Shown: positions 54,315 to 63,226, numbered from the stretch's first letter. The stretch: 64,000 nucleotides of DNA from Tepidibacillus fermentans (GCF_004342885.1 NZ_SMAB01000004.1:102285-166284), one strand, 5' to 3'. The notes: a model not told the origin generated them from the sequence alone. Made by a program: numbers and translations.

Positions 54315-56210
54315 CTAGCGATTTAAGAGGCTACCCACATATTTCAATAGATCATTCGCACAAACTGGACAATACCCATATTCATCAATTAATGTCTTAC
54401 TAACTTCATTAATCTTTTTTAATTGATTTTCATCAGGCGTTTTTGATGTAGTGGTAATCTTAACGACATCTTTTAAGTCAGCAAATAATTTTTTCTGAAT
54501 CGCTTCACGTAAACGATCATGGCTCTTATAATCAAATTTTTTCCCTTTTCTAGCATAAGCAGAAATCCGAATTAAGATTTCTTCGCGAAATGCCTTTTTC
54601 GCATTTTCAGAAATACCAATTTGTTCTTCAATTGAACGCATTAATCGTTCATCTGGTGGAAGTTCTTCACCTGTTATCGGGTCACGAATTTTTGTCATAT
54701 TGGCATAGGCTTCAACATTATCCAAGTAATTATCCATTAAAGTTTTTGCAGATTCTTCAAAAGAATAAACAAATGCTTTTTGTACTTCATTTTTAGCCTC
54801 GATATCATATTCCTTTCGAGCGATTGAAATAAAGTTTAAGTACTTTTCTCGTTCTTCTCTTGTAATCGATGGATGTTGATCTAATCCGTCTTTTAATGCA
54901 CGGAGTAAGTCTAACGCATTGATACATTTCGTATCTTCTTTAATCAATGCACTCGAAATTCGGTTAATCACATAACGTGGGTCAATACCCGTCATTCCTT
55001 CGTCTGGATATTCTGAACGTAATTCCTTTATATCTGCTTCTGAGAAACCTTCTACATCCTGACCATCATAGAGACGCATTTTCTTTAAAATATCCATCCC
55101 TTGTTTTTTGGATTCTCTTAGTCGTGTCAGGATACTAAAGATAGCAGCCGTTTTTAAAGCATGTGGCGCAATATGCACATCTTTAATATCGCTTTGGAAG
55201 ATCAACTTCTTATAGATTTTTTCTTCTTCTGTTACCCTCAAGTTATAAGGAATGGGCATGACGATAATCCTTGATTGTAAAGCCTCATTCTTTTTATTAC
55301 TAATGAAAGCTTTATATTCTGCTTCATTCGTATGGGCCACGATCAGTTCATCTGCTGAAATCAGCGCAAATCTTCCTGCCTTAAAATTTCCTTCCTGAGT
55401 GAGAGATAATAGATTCCATAAGAATTTTTCATCGGCTTTTAACATCTCTTGAAATTCCATTAAACCTCGGTTGGCCTTGTTTAATTCCCCATCAAACCGA
55501 TAAGCACGTGGATCTGATTCTGATCCATATTCAGCAATGGTGGAAAAATCGATACTTCCTGTTAAATCAGCAATATCTTGGGACTTTGGATCAGAAGGGG
55601 AAAACGTTCCAATGCCTACACGTTTTGTTTCAGAAAATAAGACCCGTTCTACTTCTACATCTTCAATTCTTCCCTGATATTTTGTTTCCAAATTTAACTG
55701 ACATAATGGACATAGATTCCCTTCAATTTTTATTCCAAATTCTTCTTCAAATTCTGGTCGTAAATCGTAAGGGATTAAGTGAAGAGGATCTTCATGCATG
55801 GGGCAGCCTTTAATCCCATATAAAGCGCCTTTATCTGTGCGTGTAAAAGCCTCAAGCCCCCTTTTTAACATCTGAACAATGGTGGATTTCCCTCCACTAA
55901 CGGGTCCCATAAGTAGAAGTACCCTTTTTCTCACATCTAAGCGTTTTGCCGCAGAATGAAAATATTCCTCCACCAACCGTTCAATCGCTTCATCTAATCC
56001 AAAAAGCTCATTGCTAAAAAATTTATATTGTTTATTTCCATCAATCATTTCAATACCATGATCAACAATCATTTGATAAACCCTAGAATGGGCAGTTTGA
56101 GCTACATGTGGATTTTTCTTCACGATCTCTAAGTAATCAACAAAGGTGCCTTCCCAAGCCAACTGTTTTTCCCTCTCTTGATACCTTGCAATCTTATTTA
56201 AAATATCCAT
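54315..56210 (-). CDS. prkA: Serine protein kinase PrkA (AAA+ domain)
   Basis: 631 aa. The N-terminal AAA domain has Walker A MGPVSGGKSTIVQML (near residue 105) and Walker B-type LMEFQEMLKADEKFLW; a Cys pair GNLCPLCQLN sits in an inserted segment (about 180-190). The C-terminal PrkA domain (about 385-631) includes GMTGIDPRYVINRISSALI and a final CPVCANDLLKYVGSL with a Cys-x-x-Cys. In E. coli YeaG and B. subtilis PrkA phosphorylate proteins; PrkA controls sigma-K-dependent genes. ATG has AAAGGAGG upstream. Confidence 0.95.
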   Translation of the reverse strand: MDILNKIARYQEREKQLAWEGTFVDYLEIVKKNPHVAQTAHSRVYQMIVDHGIEMIDGNKQYKFFSNELFGLDEAIERLVEEYFHSAAKRLDVRKRVLLLMGPVSGGKSTIVQMLKRGLEAFTRTDKGALYGIKGCPMHEDPLHLIPYDLRPEFEEEFGIKIEGNLCPLCQLNLETKYQGRIEDVEVERVLFSETKRVGIGTFSPSDPKSQDIADLTGSIDFSTIAEYGSESDPRAYRFDGELNKANRGLMEFQEMLKADEKFLWNLLSLTQEGNFKAGRFALISADELIVAHTNEAEYKAFISNKKNEALQSRIIVMPIPYNLRVTEEEKIYKKLIFQSDIKDVHIAPHALKTAAIFSILTRLRESKKQGMDILKKMRLYDGQDVEGFSEADIKELRSEYPDEGMTGIDPRYVINRISSALIKEDTKCINALDLLRALKDGLDQHPSITREEREKYLNFISIARKEYDIEAKNEVQKAFVYSFEESAKTLMDNYLDNVEAYANMTKIRDPITGEELPPDERLMRSIEEQIGISENAKKAFREEILIRISAYARKGKKFDYKSHDRLREAIQKKLFADLKDVVKITTTSKTPDENQLKKINEVSKTLIDEYGYCPVCANDLLKYVGSLLNR

Positions 56211-56408
56211 AGTAGCCTCCTTTCTTTCTCTTAAAAAGAGATTTTATCACTTTTCCTTTATCAACATAAAACTTTCTTTTTACTACTATATTCTTCTGTC
56301 TTATGGTACATGATGAAATTGATGAATAAAGTGAGAACTTTGGGTGAAAAAAATATAATTATTTTAAATTGTATGCATCCGAACTAGGTTTGTTTCTACT
56401 TTCAAAAG

Positions 56409-56444
56409 CAAAAAAATCCAGATACAATTTTCATGTATCTGGAT
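56409..56444 (-). terminator. Intrinsic terminator of the ABM monooxygenase gene
   Basis: Minus strand ATCCAGATAC-ATGAAAATT-GTATCTGGAT followed by seven T. It is about 46 bases beyond the stop codon, with the repeat copy lying in between. Confidence 0.85.
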
Positions 56445-56469
56445 AAGGAATGAAAAGTTTTTGGAGCAA

Positions 56470-56488
56470 TGGAATATACAAACCTATT
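56470..56488 (-). repeat. Interspersed repeat copy 6
   Basis: Minus strand ATAGGTTTGTATATTCCAT, matching the first 18 bases of copy 1. It touches the stop codon of the ABM gene. A partial forward copy AGGTTTGTTTCTAC near 56386 makes a possible inverted pair flanking the terminator. Confidence 0.65.
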
Positions 56489-56489
56489 T

Positions 56490-56774
56490 TTATAGCGGAA
56501 TAATATTAAACGTTTCTACTTTTGAGTCTATTTTGCCATCATGCATACCTTGATGGGCCTGATGAAAGGCTTCACTGTTCTTCCACGCATGATAATCATC
56601 TTGACTTTGCCATTTGGTATAAACTAATAGATCCTGTTGATCATTCGAATACATCAGTTGAAAATCAATAAACCCTTTCACTTGCTTCATAGATTCCGTA
56701 CTGTGTACAAACACTTTTTTGAGATGTTCAACCTCTTTTTCTGGGACAAATAAATGATTCATGACTACATACAT
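56490..56774 (-). CDS. Antibiotic biosynthesis monooxygenase (ABM) domain protein, HmoA/HmoB-like
   Basis: 94 aa, single ABM ferredoxin-like domain: YVVMNHLFVPEKEVEHLKKVF, GFIDFQLMYSNDQQDLLVYTKWQSQDDYHAWKNSEAFHQAHQG, with His residues near the C-terminal helix. The pattern TKW-S-DDYHAWKNSEAF is typical of heme-degrading monooxygenases HmoA/HmoB/IsdG relatives, so heme release of iron is plausible but not proven. Monocistronic, with its own terminator. ATG has a GTGAGAACATG context, a weak ribosome site. Confidence 0.75.
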   Translation of the reverse strand: MYVVMNHLFVPEKEVEHLKKVFVHSTESMKQVKGFIDFQLMYSNDQQDLLVYTKWQSQDDYHAWKNSEAFHQAHQGMHDGKIDSKVETFNIIPL

Positions 56775-56827
56775 GTTCTCACCTCATAAAAATTAGTCTT
56801 TCATTATTCTACCCAGAAAGAAGAAAA

Positions 56828-57316
56828 TTACAAAAAGTAATGAATTTTGGGTTCAATTTTTTCCCCAAGTTCAAGTTCACCAAAAGAATATTTAGGACTC
56901 CTTCGTTTATCTGTTGGCGAACCTGGGTTAAAATAAAGTACTCCGTCATCCCATTCTTGGTAAGCCTGATGACTATGACCAAAGACCACAATATCCACTC
57001 TATCTTTTGCAAAAGCCTGTTTCACTCGTTGAATCGTTGTACCATATATTCCATCTCCATGAATGATGCCAATGTGATAGCCTGCATATTGCACAATTTT
57101 TTTCTTTCCTAATTGCATGAGGATTTCCGGCCCATCGTTATTTCCAGCAACCCCTTCAAGTGGTTTGATCGATTGAAGATCAACTAATAACTCATAAGAG
57201 GTAAAGTCCCCTGCATGAATAATTAAATCTGATGATTCAATCGACTGAAACACGATGTCAGGAATCCACTTTCCCCTTCTTGGAATATGGGTATCAGATA
57301 TTACAGTAATTTTCAT
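56828..57316 (-). CDS. YfcE/MJ0936-type metallophosphoesterase
   Basis: 162 aa. The five phosphoesterase motifs are present: VISDTHIPRRG (6-15), IHAGDFTS, VAGNNDGPE, IIHGDGIYG and FGHSHQAY. These Asp, His and Asn ligands bind two metal ions. FNPGSPTDKRRSPKYSFGELEL is the family C-terminal block. It should hydrolyse phosphodiesters; substrates of YfcE homologues are not fixed in vivo. It stands 68 bases downstream of the nucleoside phosphorylase gene. Confidence 0.88.
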   Translation of the reverse strand: MKITVISDTHIPRRGKWIPDIVFQSIESSDLIIHAGDFTSYELLVDLQSIKPLEGVAGNNDGPEILMQLGKKKIVQYAGYHIGIIHGDGIYGTTIQRVKQAFAKDRVDIVVFGHSHQAYQEWDDGVLYFNPGSPTDKRRSPKYSFGELELGEKIEPKIHYFL

Positions 57317-57384
57317 AGCATCCCCCTGTTCGCATCATAAACTTGTCAAAGAGCAAAAATTTAAACTTCACCAAACTAATCCAT

Positions 57385-58221
57385 TTATTTTTCTTTTAGT
57401 AACGTATCTTTCCGATATTCAAGACAATGACAATGCTCTTGCCGTTCATCAATTTCATTCATGGCATCGATTAGAATATTGCCAATCGTATAGGATTCTT
57501 GGTAAAAAATATCGCTGAGATCCTTGTGCTCCCAATCTTTAATGATTCCTTCCGCATAATTCACAACCATATAAACTCCGGCATAACAAGCCCCAATTTC
57601 CCTTGCTAGATAGACCTCAGGTGCAATGCTTTGCCCGACAACATCAGCAAACCATGTACGAAACATCTGAACCTCTGCTCTCGATTCAAAGTGTCTTCCA
57701 TCAGTATTCACATAAATCCCACGATGAAAAACATGACGGCCTAAAGATTCTACACGTTGTTTTGCGACTTTCGTTAGAGCTTGCGCTTGAGTAGGACAGA
57801 TCGGATCTCTCATTGTCAGAAGGTAAGGTCCGCCTAATCCAACATCTTGTCGCATGGAATGGTCAATATAGTCATCCACAATAACTAGATCGCGTAACTC
57901 AAGTAGTCGATTAATACTACCAACGCCACCTTCTGCAAAAATTTTCTTAACCCCTGCCTGTCCAAAAATCCAAAAAAGTTGTTGAGATGCAACTCCCCTT
58001 GGAATCCCCTCTTCAGGTCTCCATCCATGCATGCGAACGGTTAGAACTTTTTTATCTCCTACTTGAATCAACTTCAATTTTGGTCCTTTACCAAAAGGTG
58101 TGTCAAAGACAAGCTCGGTTTCCAAAACTTTAACATCATCACGCTTTAAATCTTCTGGAAAGTTGATTGAAAATGTACTTGAACCTTGGATAATTGCAAA
58201 ATGAACGTGTGGTATATTCAT
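57385..58221 (-). CDS. Divergent purine nucleoside/methylthioadenosine phosphorylase-family protein
   Basis: 278 aa. The fold is recognisable from FGKGPKLKLIQVG, FAEGGVGSINRLLELRDLVIVDDYIDHS, GRHFESRAEVQMFR and PEVYLAREIGACYAGVYMVVNYAEGI, all corresponding to MTAP/PNP blocks. Several hallmark positions differ: the N-terminal phosphate loop GGSG is QGSS, the PRHGRGH segment is RMHGWRPEEG, and the base-binding TDYD is VNYAEG, where Asn rather than Asp would favour 6-oxopurines. It therefore probably is a phosphorylase with altered substrate. Start spaced 14 bases from the trmL stop. Confidence 0.75.
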   Translation of the reverse strand: MNIPHVHFAIIQGSSTFSINFPEDLKRDDVKVLETELVFDTPFGKGPKLKLIQVGDKKVLTVRMHGWRPEEGIPRGVASQQLFWIFGQAGVKKIFAEGGVGSINRLLELRDLVIVDDYIDHSMRQDVGLGGPYLLTMRDPICPTQAQALTKVAKQRVESLGRHVFHRGIYVNTDGRHFESRAEVQMFRTWFADVVGQSIAPEVYLAREIGACYAGVYMVVNYAEGIIKDWEHKDLSDIFYQESYTIGNILIDAMNEIDERQEHCHCLEYRKDTLLKEK

Positions 58222-58235
58222 TATTCATTTTCCCC

Positions 58236-58700
58236 CTATTTCAATCCTATAAAATTAAGTTGTCGTAATGCTTCATATATGACAATCGCTGCAGAGTTCG
58301 ATAAATTAAGAGAACGTACTGCTTCTCCCATGGGAATCGTAATTGTGTGATCCCAATTTTTCTTTAAAATCTCCATTGGAATACCAGCCGTTTCTTTCCC
58401 AAAAACAAAAAAATCCTCATCTTGATAGGCCATATCCGTATATTTTTGATCTGTTTTTGTTGTTGCATAAAAAAATCGAGCATTTGGGTATTTCGCATAC
58501 AACTCCTCGATCGAATCATAATAATAGATATCAACCGCATGCCAATAATCTAGTCCAGCTCTTTTTAACATTTTATCATCGGTTGAAAAACCAAGTGGTC
58601 GAATTAAATGAAGCCTTGTTCCCGTCGCGGCACAAGTACGGGCAATATTGCCGGTATTAGCCGGAATTTCTGGTTCGTGTAGGACAATATTTAACGCCAT
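58236..58700 (-). CDS. trmL: tRNA (cytidine/uridine(34)-2'-O)-methyltransferase TrmL
   Basis: 154 aa SPOUT-class methylase. Motif 1 EIPANTGNIARTCAATGTRLHLIRPLGF, motif 2 FFVFGKETAGIP and motif 3 IPMGEAVRSLNLSNSAAIVIYEALRQ form the trefoil knot binding S-adenosylmethionine. It methylates the ribose of wobble base 34 in tRNA-Leu isoacceptors CAA and UAA, both of which are encoded at the right end of this window. ATG preceded by GAGGTGAAAAAG. Confidence 0.93.
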   Translation of the reverse strand: MALNIVLHEPEIPANTGNIARTCAATGTRLHLIRPLGFSTDDKMLKRAGLDYWHAVDIYYYDSIEELYAKYPNARFFYATTKTDQKYTDMAYQDEDFFVFGKETAGIPMEILKKNWDHTITIPMGEAVRSLNLSNSAAIVIYEALRQLNFIGLK

Positions 58701-58782
58701 TTCTTTTTCACCTCATAGCAAGTCTAACCAAATAATCCCTTCCATTATACTACAAATCCATTTATGAAAGAAAAGGAAAATA

Positions 58783-58802
58783 GCATCTCAATATTGAGAT
58801 GC
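58783..58802 (-). terminator. Intrinsic terminator of the amidase gene
   Basis: GCATCTCAATATTGAGATGC is a 20-bp perfect palindrome; minus strand continues TATTTTCCTTTTC. TGAGATGCTTATATTC occurs twice in tandem at 58795-58827. Confidence 0.65.
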
Positions 58803-58840
58803 TTATATTCTTGAGATGCTTATATTCTATAGTTCAGAAT

Positions 58841-59347
58841 CTAGAAATGATCATGAATATGGAAAAATTTATATTGAATTTGGGGAGTCCAAGCATACGA
58901 ATCTTGATAGGACCAATACCTCATTCTAGAATTAACGGTGTGAGCATTTACTAATGGCATACCTAATGCATCAAACCCTGCAACAATCGTATTATGCTGC
59001 CAATGTCCATCTCCATTAAAATCATAGCAGATGACATCACCTAATTTCAGTTGATCAGGTGAACTTACTTCTGTAGCTCTTAATCCCGTTTTACTTGTCT
59101 GCAAATACCAGCGTAAACTATGAGCAACAGACCAAGAATAACTCCATGTATCCGTTGATTTTCCACTTCCTTTATACCACCATCCTTTTCCCCGATCCCC
59201 TAAATAGGTCATTGGAGCTCCTCCTGCTAATAAACATTGGGAAATATAATTTGTACAATCCACTTCAAACCGTCGAAAACGAGGATTATAACTATTCCAC
59301 CATCGCTCCGCATAGGCCACGGCACGTTCACGGTCATAAATGCCCAT
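58841..59347 (-). CDS. Amidase_6-domain protein, possible spore or wall hydrolase
   Basis: About 168 aa. [44 protein letters not shown] gives the putative catalytic Cys in DCTNYISQ, a cysteine-peptidase-like (NlpC-like) pattern; [14 protein letters not shown] carries the His, and PLVNAHT the third residue. The family (Amidase_6) is common in spore formers. I chose ATG 59347, preceded by GAGGGGGGATCAT; the longer frame reaching 59422 has a poor site. No signal peptide is visible in this form, so it may act within the developing spore or be exported otherwise. Confidence 0.83.
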   Translation of the reverse strand: MGIYDRERAVAYAERWWNSYNPRFRRFEVDCTNYISQCLLAGGAPMTYLGDRGKGWWYKGSGKSTDTWSYSWSVAHSLRWYLQTSKTGLRATEVSSPDQLKLGDVICYDFNGDGHWQHNTIVAGFDALGMPLVNAHTVNSRMRYWSYQDSYAWTPQIQYKFFHIHDHF

Positions 59348-59439
59348 ATGATCCCCCCTCACGCACAATTTATGATAAAGGGAAGAAAAATATGAAAAAA
59401 GGATGCCCGACCAGAGCATCACACAATCTATTTTAGCTA

Positions 59440-59973
59440 TTAACTTTCTTCTACTGGATAACCTTCTAGGTTAAGAAGAAATTTCTTAATCTCAATTCCT
59501 CCACCATACCCTACCAAATTGCCATTTGTTCCAATTACACGATGACAAGGGACAATAATCGGCACAGGGTTCTGATGGTTTGCTCCTCCAACTGCCCTTA
59601 CTGCTTTTGGAGCATTAATTTGTATGGCAATATCTTTATAAGAACGGACTTGTCCATAAGGAATGGTAAATAGACTTTGCCATACTAACTTTTGAAAAGA
59701 TGTACCATAAAGATCGACTTGAACGTTAAATGTCCTTCTCTTTTTATCAAAGTATTCGGTTAACTGCTGTTTTACCTCATCTAATTCATTTTGAGCAGGT
59801 AGAAATTGTTCCGTATTTAGCCAGCGTTTCGTCCATCTTTGCAAGGACGGGAACGTATCTTTACTGTTTCCAAAGTCTATCCAACAAACACCCTTTGTCG
59901 TTGCTGCAATGGTTAAATAGCCAATCGGTGTCTCTAATTCCGAATAATAAATCACTCTCGATGATGATTTCAT
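59440..59973 (-). CDS. ogt: Methylated-DNA--protein-cysteine methyltransferase
   Basis: 177 aa. The active-site IVPCHRVIG holds the acceptor Cys; [17 protein letters not shown] follows. [44 protein letters not shown] is the helix-turn-helix that flips the base out. The protein removes O6-methyl groups from guanine onto itself in a suicide reaction. A 42-base gap separates it from queG; the genes may be co-transcribed. Whether Ada- or Ogt-type cannot be settled; there is no Ada regulatory domain. Confidence 0.93.
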   Translation of the reverse strand: MKSSSRVIYYSELETPIGYLTIAATTKGVCWIDFGNSKDTFPSLQRWTKRWLNTEQFLPAQNELDEVKQQLTEYFDKKRRTFNVQVDLYGTSFQKLVWQSLFTIPYGQVRSYKDIAIQINAPKAVRAVGGANHQNPVPIIVPCHRVIGTNGNLVGYGGGIEIKKFLLNLEGYPVEES

Positions 59974-60015
59974 CGATCTCCCCCCAAGAGGTTGGTTTTT
60001 ACTAATGGTAACGGT

Positions 60016-61185
60016 TTATTTCTTGCATGGCGAATCGAGTATATCTTCATTTGCAAGACTTTTTAAGGATTTGATAATCTGATTGAACACTTTTCCGTCT
60101 TTTTCTTTAAATTTCGCAGATTCCAAAATCTCTTTTGCTTTTTCTCCTCCAATTTTTCCAATTGCCCAAGCCGTTGTTTGTCGAATCATCGGCCTCTCAT
60201 CTTCTTCTAGGATTTTTTTTAATAAAGGTAATGATGATTCATCTTTAAAATGGGCTAAGCCGATGATCGCATTTCTTTGTAGTGGTTTTTTCCCTCGCCA
60301 AGCAGCTGCTGTCTGGCCCCAAGTCTGTTTAAATTCTTTGTTTGATATGGTTAACAAAGGTTTTAGTAAAGGTTTTGCTAATTCAGGATTAGGGAGTGTC
60401 AATTCTTGATGTATCGGATTAATTCCTTTATTTTTCGGGCAGACAATTTGACAAGTGTCACAACCATAAATCCGATTCCCTAACTTTTCCATCCAATGTT
60501 CTTCTAACATATCTTTCCTTTGAGTAATGAAAGATAAACATTGTTTTGCATTTACTTGGTACGGATTTACAATCGCTTGAGTAGGACAGGCATCTATACA
60601 ACGGGTACAATCTCCACATTGATTCTCCATCGGATGATCTTCAGGAAAAAAGATGTTCGTAATAATTTGCCCAAGGTAGACATAAGAACCAAATTCAGGA
60701 GTAATCAGTAGCGAGTTTTTTCCAATCCAACCAATCCCCGCCCTTTCTGCTACAGCATGGTCAGATAATGCTCCTGTATCAGACATTACGACATATTCAG
60801 CTGAAGGAACCAACTCTTTTAAAAACTGACCCAAATGGTTTAATTTCTTATGAAGTATGAGATGGTAATCGATTCCCCATGCAGATCTTGATACAAACCC
60901 CCTGTATTCCCCTTTTGTACTTTTTGGGGGTGTTTCTATTTTAGACGGATAAGCGATTGCAATCGCAATCATCGATTTGGCATCTGATAAACTTAATTTA
61001 GGATCGGTTCTTTTCTCTAAATCCTTTTCCTCAAAACCAGATTCATAACCTAATTCCCGATGACGAATGAGAATTTCTTTTAATTCTGGAAATGGATCTG
61101 CAGAAGTAAATCCAATTTTATCGATTCCGATTTTTTTTGCATATTTAATCAATTGTTTTTTTAGCTCTTGATTCATTTTCATCAC
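60016..61185 (-). CDS. queG: Epoxyqueuosine reductase QueG
   Basis: 389 aa. Reduces epoxyqueuosine to queuosine in the wobble position of tRNA, using cobalamin and two [4Fe-4S] clusters. Motifs: LIRHRELGYESGFEEKDLEKRTDP at the N-terminal B12 domain, AERAGIGWIGKNSLLITPEFGSYVYLG, cluster ligands CGDCTRCIDACPTQAIV and CDTCQIVCPKN. The C-terminal HEAT-like part (about 305-380, LPLLKKILEEDERPMIRQTTAWAIGKIGGEKAKEIL) is typical of the Bacillus enzymes. The tRNA-Tyr, -His, -Asn and -Asp targets of queuosine are encoded in the tRNA cluster at the right. Confidence 0.92.
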   Translation of the reverse strand: MMKMNQELKKQLIKYAKKIGIDKIGFTSADPFPELKEILIRHRELGYESGFEEKDLEKRTDPKLSLSDAKSMIAIAIAYPSKIETPPKSTKGEYRGFVSRSAWGIDYHLILHKKLNHLGQFLKELVPSAEYVVMSDTGALSDHAVAERAGIGWIGKNSLLITPEFGSYVYLGQIITNIFFPEDHPMENQCGDCTRCIDACPTQAIVNPYQVNAKQCLSFITQRKDMLEEHWMEKLGNRIYGCDTCQIVCPKNKGINPIHQELTLPNPELAKPLLKPLLTISNKEFKQTWGQTAAAWRGKKPLQRNAIIGLAHFKDESSLPLLKKILEEDERPMIRQTTAWAIGKIGGEKAKEILESAKFKEKDGKVFNQIIKSLKSLANEDILDSPCKK

Positions 61186-61276
61186 TCTATTCTAATCATA
61201 GCTAGAACTATATTATAGGACATACGAAAAAAGAATAGTAGTGATGAATTTCTGGTAATCATGTATTTTCTTTGCG

Positions 61277-61870
61277 TTAATCCTGTCTTATTAATTCGTT
61301 CAATAGAATTTTTAGGGAGGGATCTTGTTCCGCCAATTGGCTAAGTTTTTCCACTAATAAATCATAATTTGCCTTGGACAAAGTAATCGTAATCGGTTGA
61401 TCTTCTTTTAAATCATCTTTTTTTAAATCATCTTTTGCTATTGCCTTAACCGCTAGTTGATCAGCCAACTCATTCCAATGGTTTCCTGCATGACCCTTTA
61501 CTTTCACCCACTTTACTGTTCGATCTTGCACGAGAGGAATCAAAACCTTCCAAAGATCCTGATTTTCTACAGGTTTTCCTTGGGAAGTCTTCCAGCCATT
61601 TCGTAACCAATTTTTAATCCAATTTTGGTTAAAAGCATTAATCACATAAGCAGAATCAGAGTAGATGGTTACAAGACTACCAGGCGGGGTATTTTTCAGT
61701 GCTTCAATCACAGCAGTTAGTTCCATGCGATTATTTGTCGTCTTTTTTTCTCCACCTGAAAAAGATCTTCCATCAGTAAAAACAACACCCCAACCTCCTG
61801 GTTGCATACCAGACGCTTGATTATTCGAACAAGCTCCATCAGTATATACTTCAAATGATTGAGAGATCAT
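61277..61870 (-). CDS. rnhA: Ribonuclease HI
   Basis: About 197 aa. Degrades RNA in RNA-DNA hybrids. The catalytic carboxylates are in VYTDGACSNN, NNRMELTAVIEAL, TIYSDSAYVINAF and HAGNHWNELADQLA (Asp, Glu, Asp, Asp). After the core of about 150 residues an acidic-basic repeat DDLKKDDLKEDQ leads to a C-terminal extension of about 40 residues, not needed for catalysis in other enzymes. ATG at 61870 is chosen because AAAGGAGG lies 7 bases upstream; a longer frame reaches 61912. It lies downstream of a candidate short RNA with its own terminator. Confidence 0.92.
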   Translation of the reverse strand: MISQSFEVYTDGACSNNQASGMQPGGWGVVFTDGRSFSGGEKKTTNNRMELTAVIEALKNTPPGSLVTIYSDSAYVINAFNQNWIKNWLRNGWKTSQGKPVENQDLWKVLIPLVQDRTVKWVKVKGHAGNHWNELADQLAVKAIAKDDLKKDDLKEDQPITITLSKANYDLLVEKLSQLAEQDPSLKILLNELIRQD

Positions 61871-61960
61871 AAGTAACCTCCTTTCGAAAATACATTCGTT
61901 CAATTTCCTCAAATACCTTTTATTAATTGTGAAAATTTATCAACATTCTGTTTATAAAAT

Positions 61961-62056
61961 TAAAAAAACGCGACTCCTCGTCCATGATCGGAACGAAAAA
62001 CCGCGTTGGGACTAGCTTATGTAACTTCGACAAAAATCTACATTAAATTCATGACA
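61961..62056 (-). ncRNA. Candidate short RNA or attenuated leader upstream of rnhA
   Basis: A strong promoter just above and an intrinsic terminator below define a transcript of about 95 nt. The terminator stem is long: ACGCG pairs with CGCGT, followed by a G-U-rich GTTTTT/AGGAGT, then CGT(T)CC/GGACG around a loop, and ends in seven T. Another small stem TGTA...TACA precedes it. No open frame with a ribosome site is seen. It may be an independent small RNA or a leader that stops transcription before rnhA. I do not recognise it as a known family. Confidence 0.5.
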
Positions 62057-62062
62057 AAAGAT

Positions 62063-62091
62063 AATATACCATGACTTTTGGCTTAGGTCAA
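62063..62091 (-). promoter_or_regulatory. Consensus sigma-A promoter of the short RNA / rnhA leader
   Basis: Minus strand TTGACC, 17-bp spacer, TATATT. It would start transcription near 62056. Confidence 0.7.
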
Positions 62092-62200
62092 CAATTTTGT
62101 AACAAAATCGCAATAAAAATTTCATATCTCTTTCCCTAATCCAATAAAGAATTGAGTACTCAAGGCACGATTTTTTTTGAAGCAACAAATTCGTTCATAA
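62092..62200. other. Intergenic stretch without a recognised feature
   Basis: Between the rnhA leader promoter and the terminator of the tRNA array; AT-rich, with a run of eight T near 62171. No open frame or RNA is recognised. Confidence 0.6.
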
Positions 62201-62233
62201 ATAAAAAGAATCTTAACCAATATTAGGTAAGAT
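62201..62233 (-). terminator. Intrinsic terminator of the rRNA-tRNA operon
   Basis: Minus strand ATCTTACC-TAATATT-GGTTAAGAT (one bulged base) followed by TCTTTTTAT, 40 bases after the last tRNA. Confidence 0.75.
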
Positions 62234-62272
62234 CCTATTAGAGACTAAATATTAAATTTGAATTAGTATGTA

Positions 62273-62358
62273 TGGTGCCGGTGAAGGGACTCGAACCCCC
62301 ACTCCTTTTGGGAACGCGATTTTGAGTCGCGCGCGTCTGCCAATTCCGCCACACCGGC
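62273..62358 (-). tRNA. tRNA-Leu (CAA)
   Basis: Minus strand begins GCCGGTGTGGCGGAATTGGC; anticodon loop CTCAAAA gives anticodon CAA; long variable arm of a class II tRNA; CCA is encoded. Last tRNA of the array. Confidence 0.95.
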
Positions 62359-62444
62359 GTAATTTATTATTTTCTAGAGAGTTGATTGATACAACAATCT
62401 CTCTTGAACAAGAAAATTAAATGTGTTTTACTCGAGAATAAAGA

Positions 62445-62533
62445 TGGTGCCGAGGACCGGACTTGAACCGGTACGATAGTCACCTACCGCAGGATTTTAA
62501 GTCCTGTGCGTCTGCCAATTCCGCCACCCCGGC
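62445..62533 (-). tRNA. tRNA-Leu (TAA)
   Basis: Anticodon loop CTTAAAA between CAGGA and TCCTG gives TAA. Class II variable arm; TTCAAGT in the T loop; encoded CCA. Confidence 0.95.
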
Positions 62534-62545
62534 ATGTCATTCAAT

Positions 62546-62619
62546 TGGAGGCGGCAACCGGATTCGAACCGGTGGTAAAGGTTTTGCAGACCTCTGCCTT
62601 ACCGCTTGGCTATGCCGCC
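62546..62619 (-). tRNA. tRNA-Cys (GCA)
   Basis: Acceptor GGCGGCA/TGCCGCC-like pairing, anticodon loop CTGCAAA gives GCA, GGTTCGAATCC T arm, encoded CCA. Confidence 0.95.
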
Positions 62620-62625
62620 ATTATC

Positions 62626-62700
62626 TGGAGCGGACGACGGGATTCGAACCCGCGACCCTCGCCTTGGCAAGGCGATACTCTACCACTGAGCCACGTCCGC
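62626..62700 (-). tRNA. tRNA-Gly (GCC)
   Basis: Acceptor GCGGACG/CGTCCGC, anticodon loop TTGCCAA gives GCC, GGTTCGAATCC T arm, encoded CCA. Confidence 0.95.
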
Positions 62701-62721
62701 ATAATAAGTGAATCATCATCA

Positions 62722-62798
62722 TGGGGCGACCGATGGGGATCGAACCCATGAATGCCGGAGCCACAATCCGGTGCGTTAACCACTTCGCCACGGCCGCC
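62722..62798 (-). tRNA. tRNA-His (GTG)
   Basis: Acceptor starts GGCGGCCG, anticodon loop TTGTGGC gives GTG, T arm GGTTCGATCC, encoded CCA. A queuosine-modified tRNA in most bacteria. Confidence 0.94.
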
Positions 62799-62812
62799 AT
62801 ATTAAACTTTAA

Positions 62813-62886
62813 TGGCAGGGGTGGCAGGAATCGAACCCACACTAACGGTTTTGGAGACCGCTGTTCTACCATTAAACTACACCCCT
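62813..62886 (-). tRNA. tRNA-Trp (CCA)
   Basis: Acceptor AGGGGTG/CACCCCT, anticodon loop CTCCAAA gives CCA, T arm GGTTCGATTCC, encoded CCA end. Confidence 0.95.
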
Positions 62887-62889
62887 AAA

Positions 62890-62973
62890 TGGTGGAGGGG
62901 GTAGGATTCGAACCTACGAAGCTTCCGCAACGGATTTACAGTCCGCCCCATTTGACCACTTTGGTACCCCTCC
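62890..62973 (-). tRNA. tRNA-Tyr (GTA)
   Basis: Class II with long variable arm; acceptor GGAGGGG/CCCCTCC, anticodon loop CTGTAAA gives GTA, encoded CCA. Confidence 0.95.
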
Positions 62974-63067
62974 ATATATAATTACCAAATATTAGACTCC
63001 GATCATCATTTTTTTACATTTGAAGTATTATTTCTTACTTCTAGCCTAGATTTCCTAATTTCTGAAA

Positions 63068-63143
<76 letters not shown>

Positions 63144-63150
63144 ATAATAA

Positions 63151-63226
<76 letters not shown>

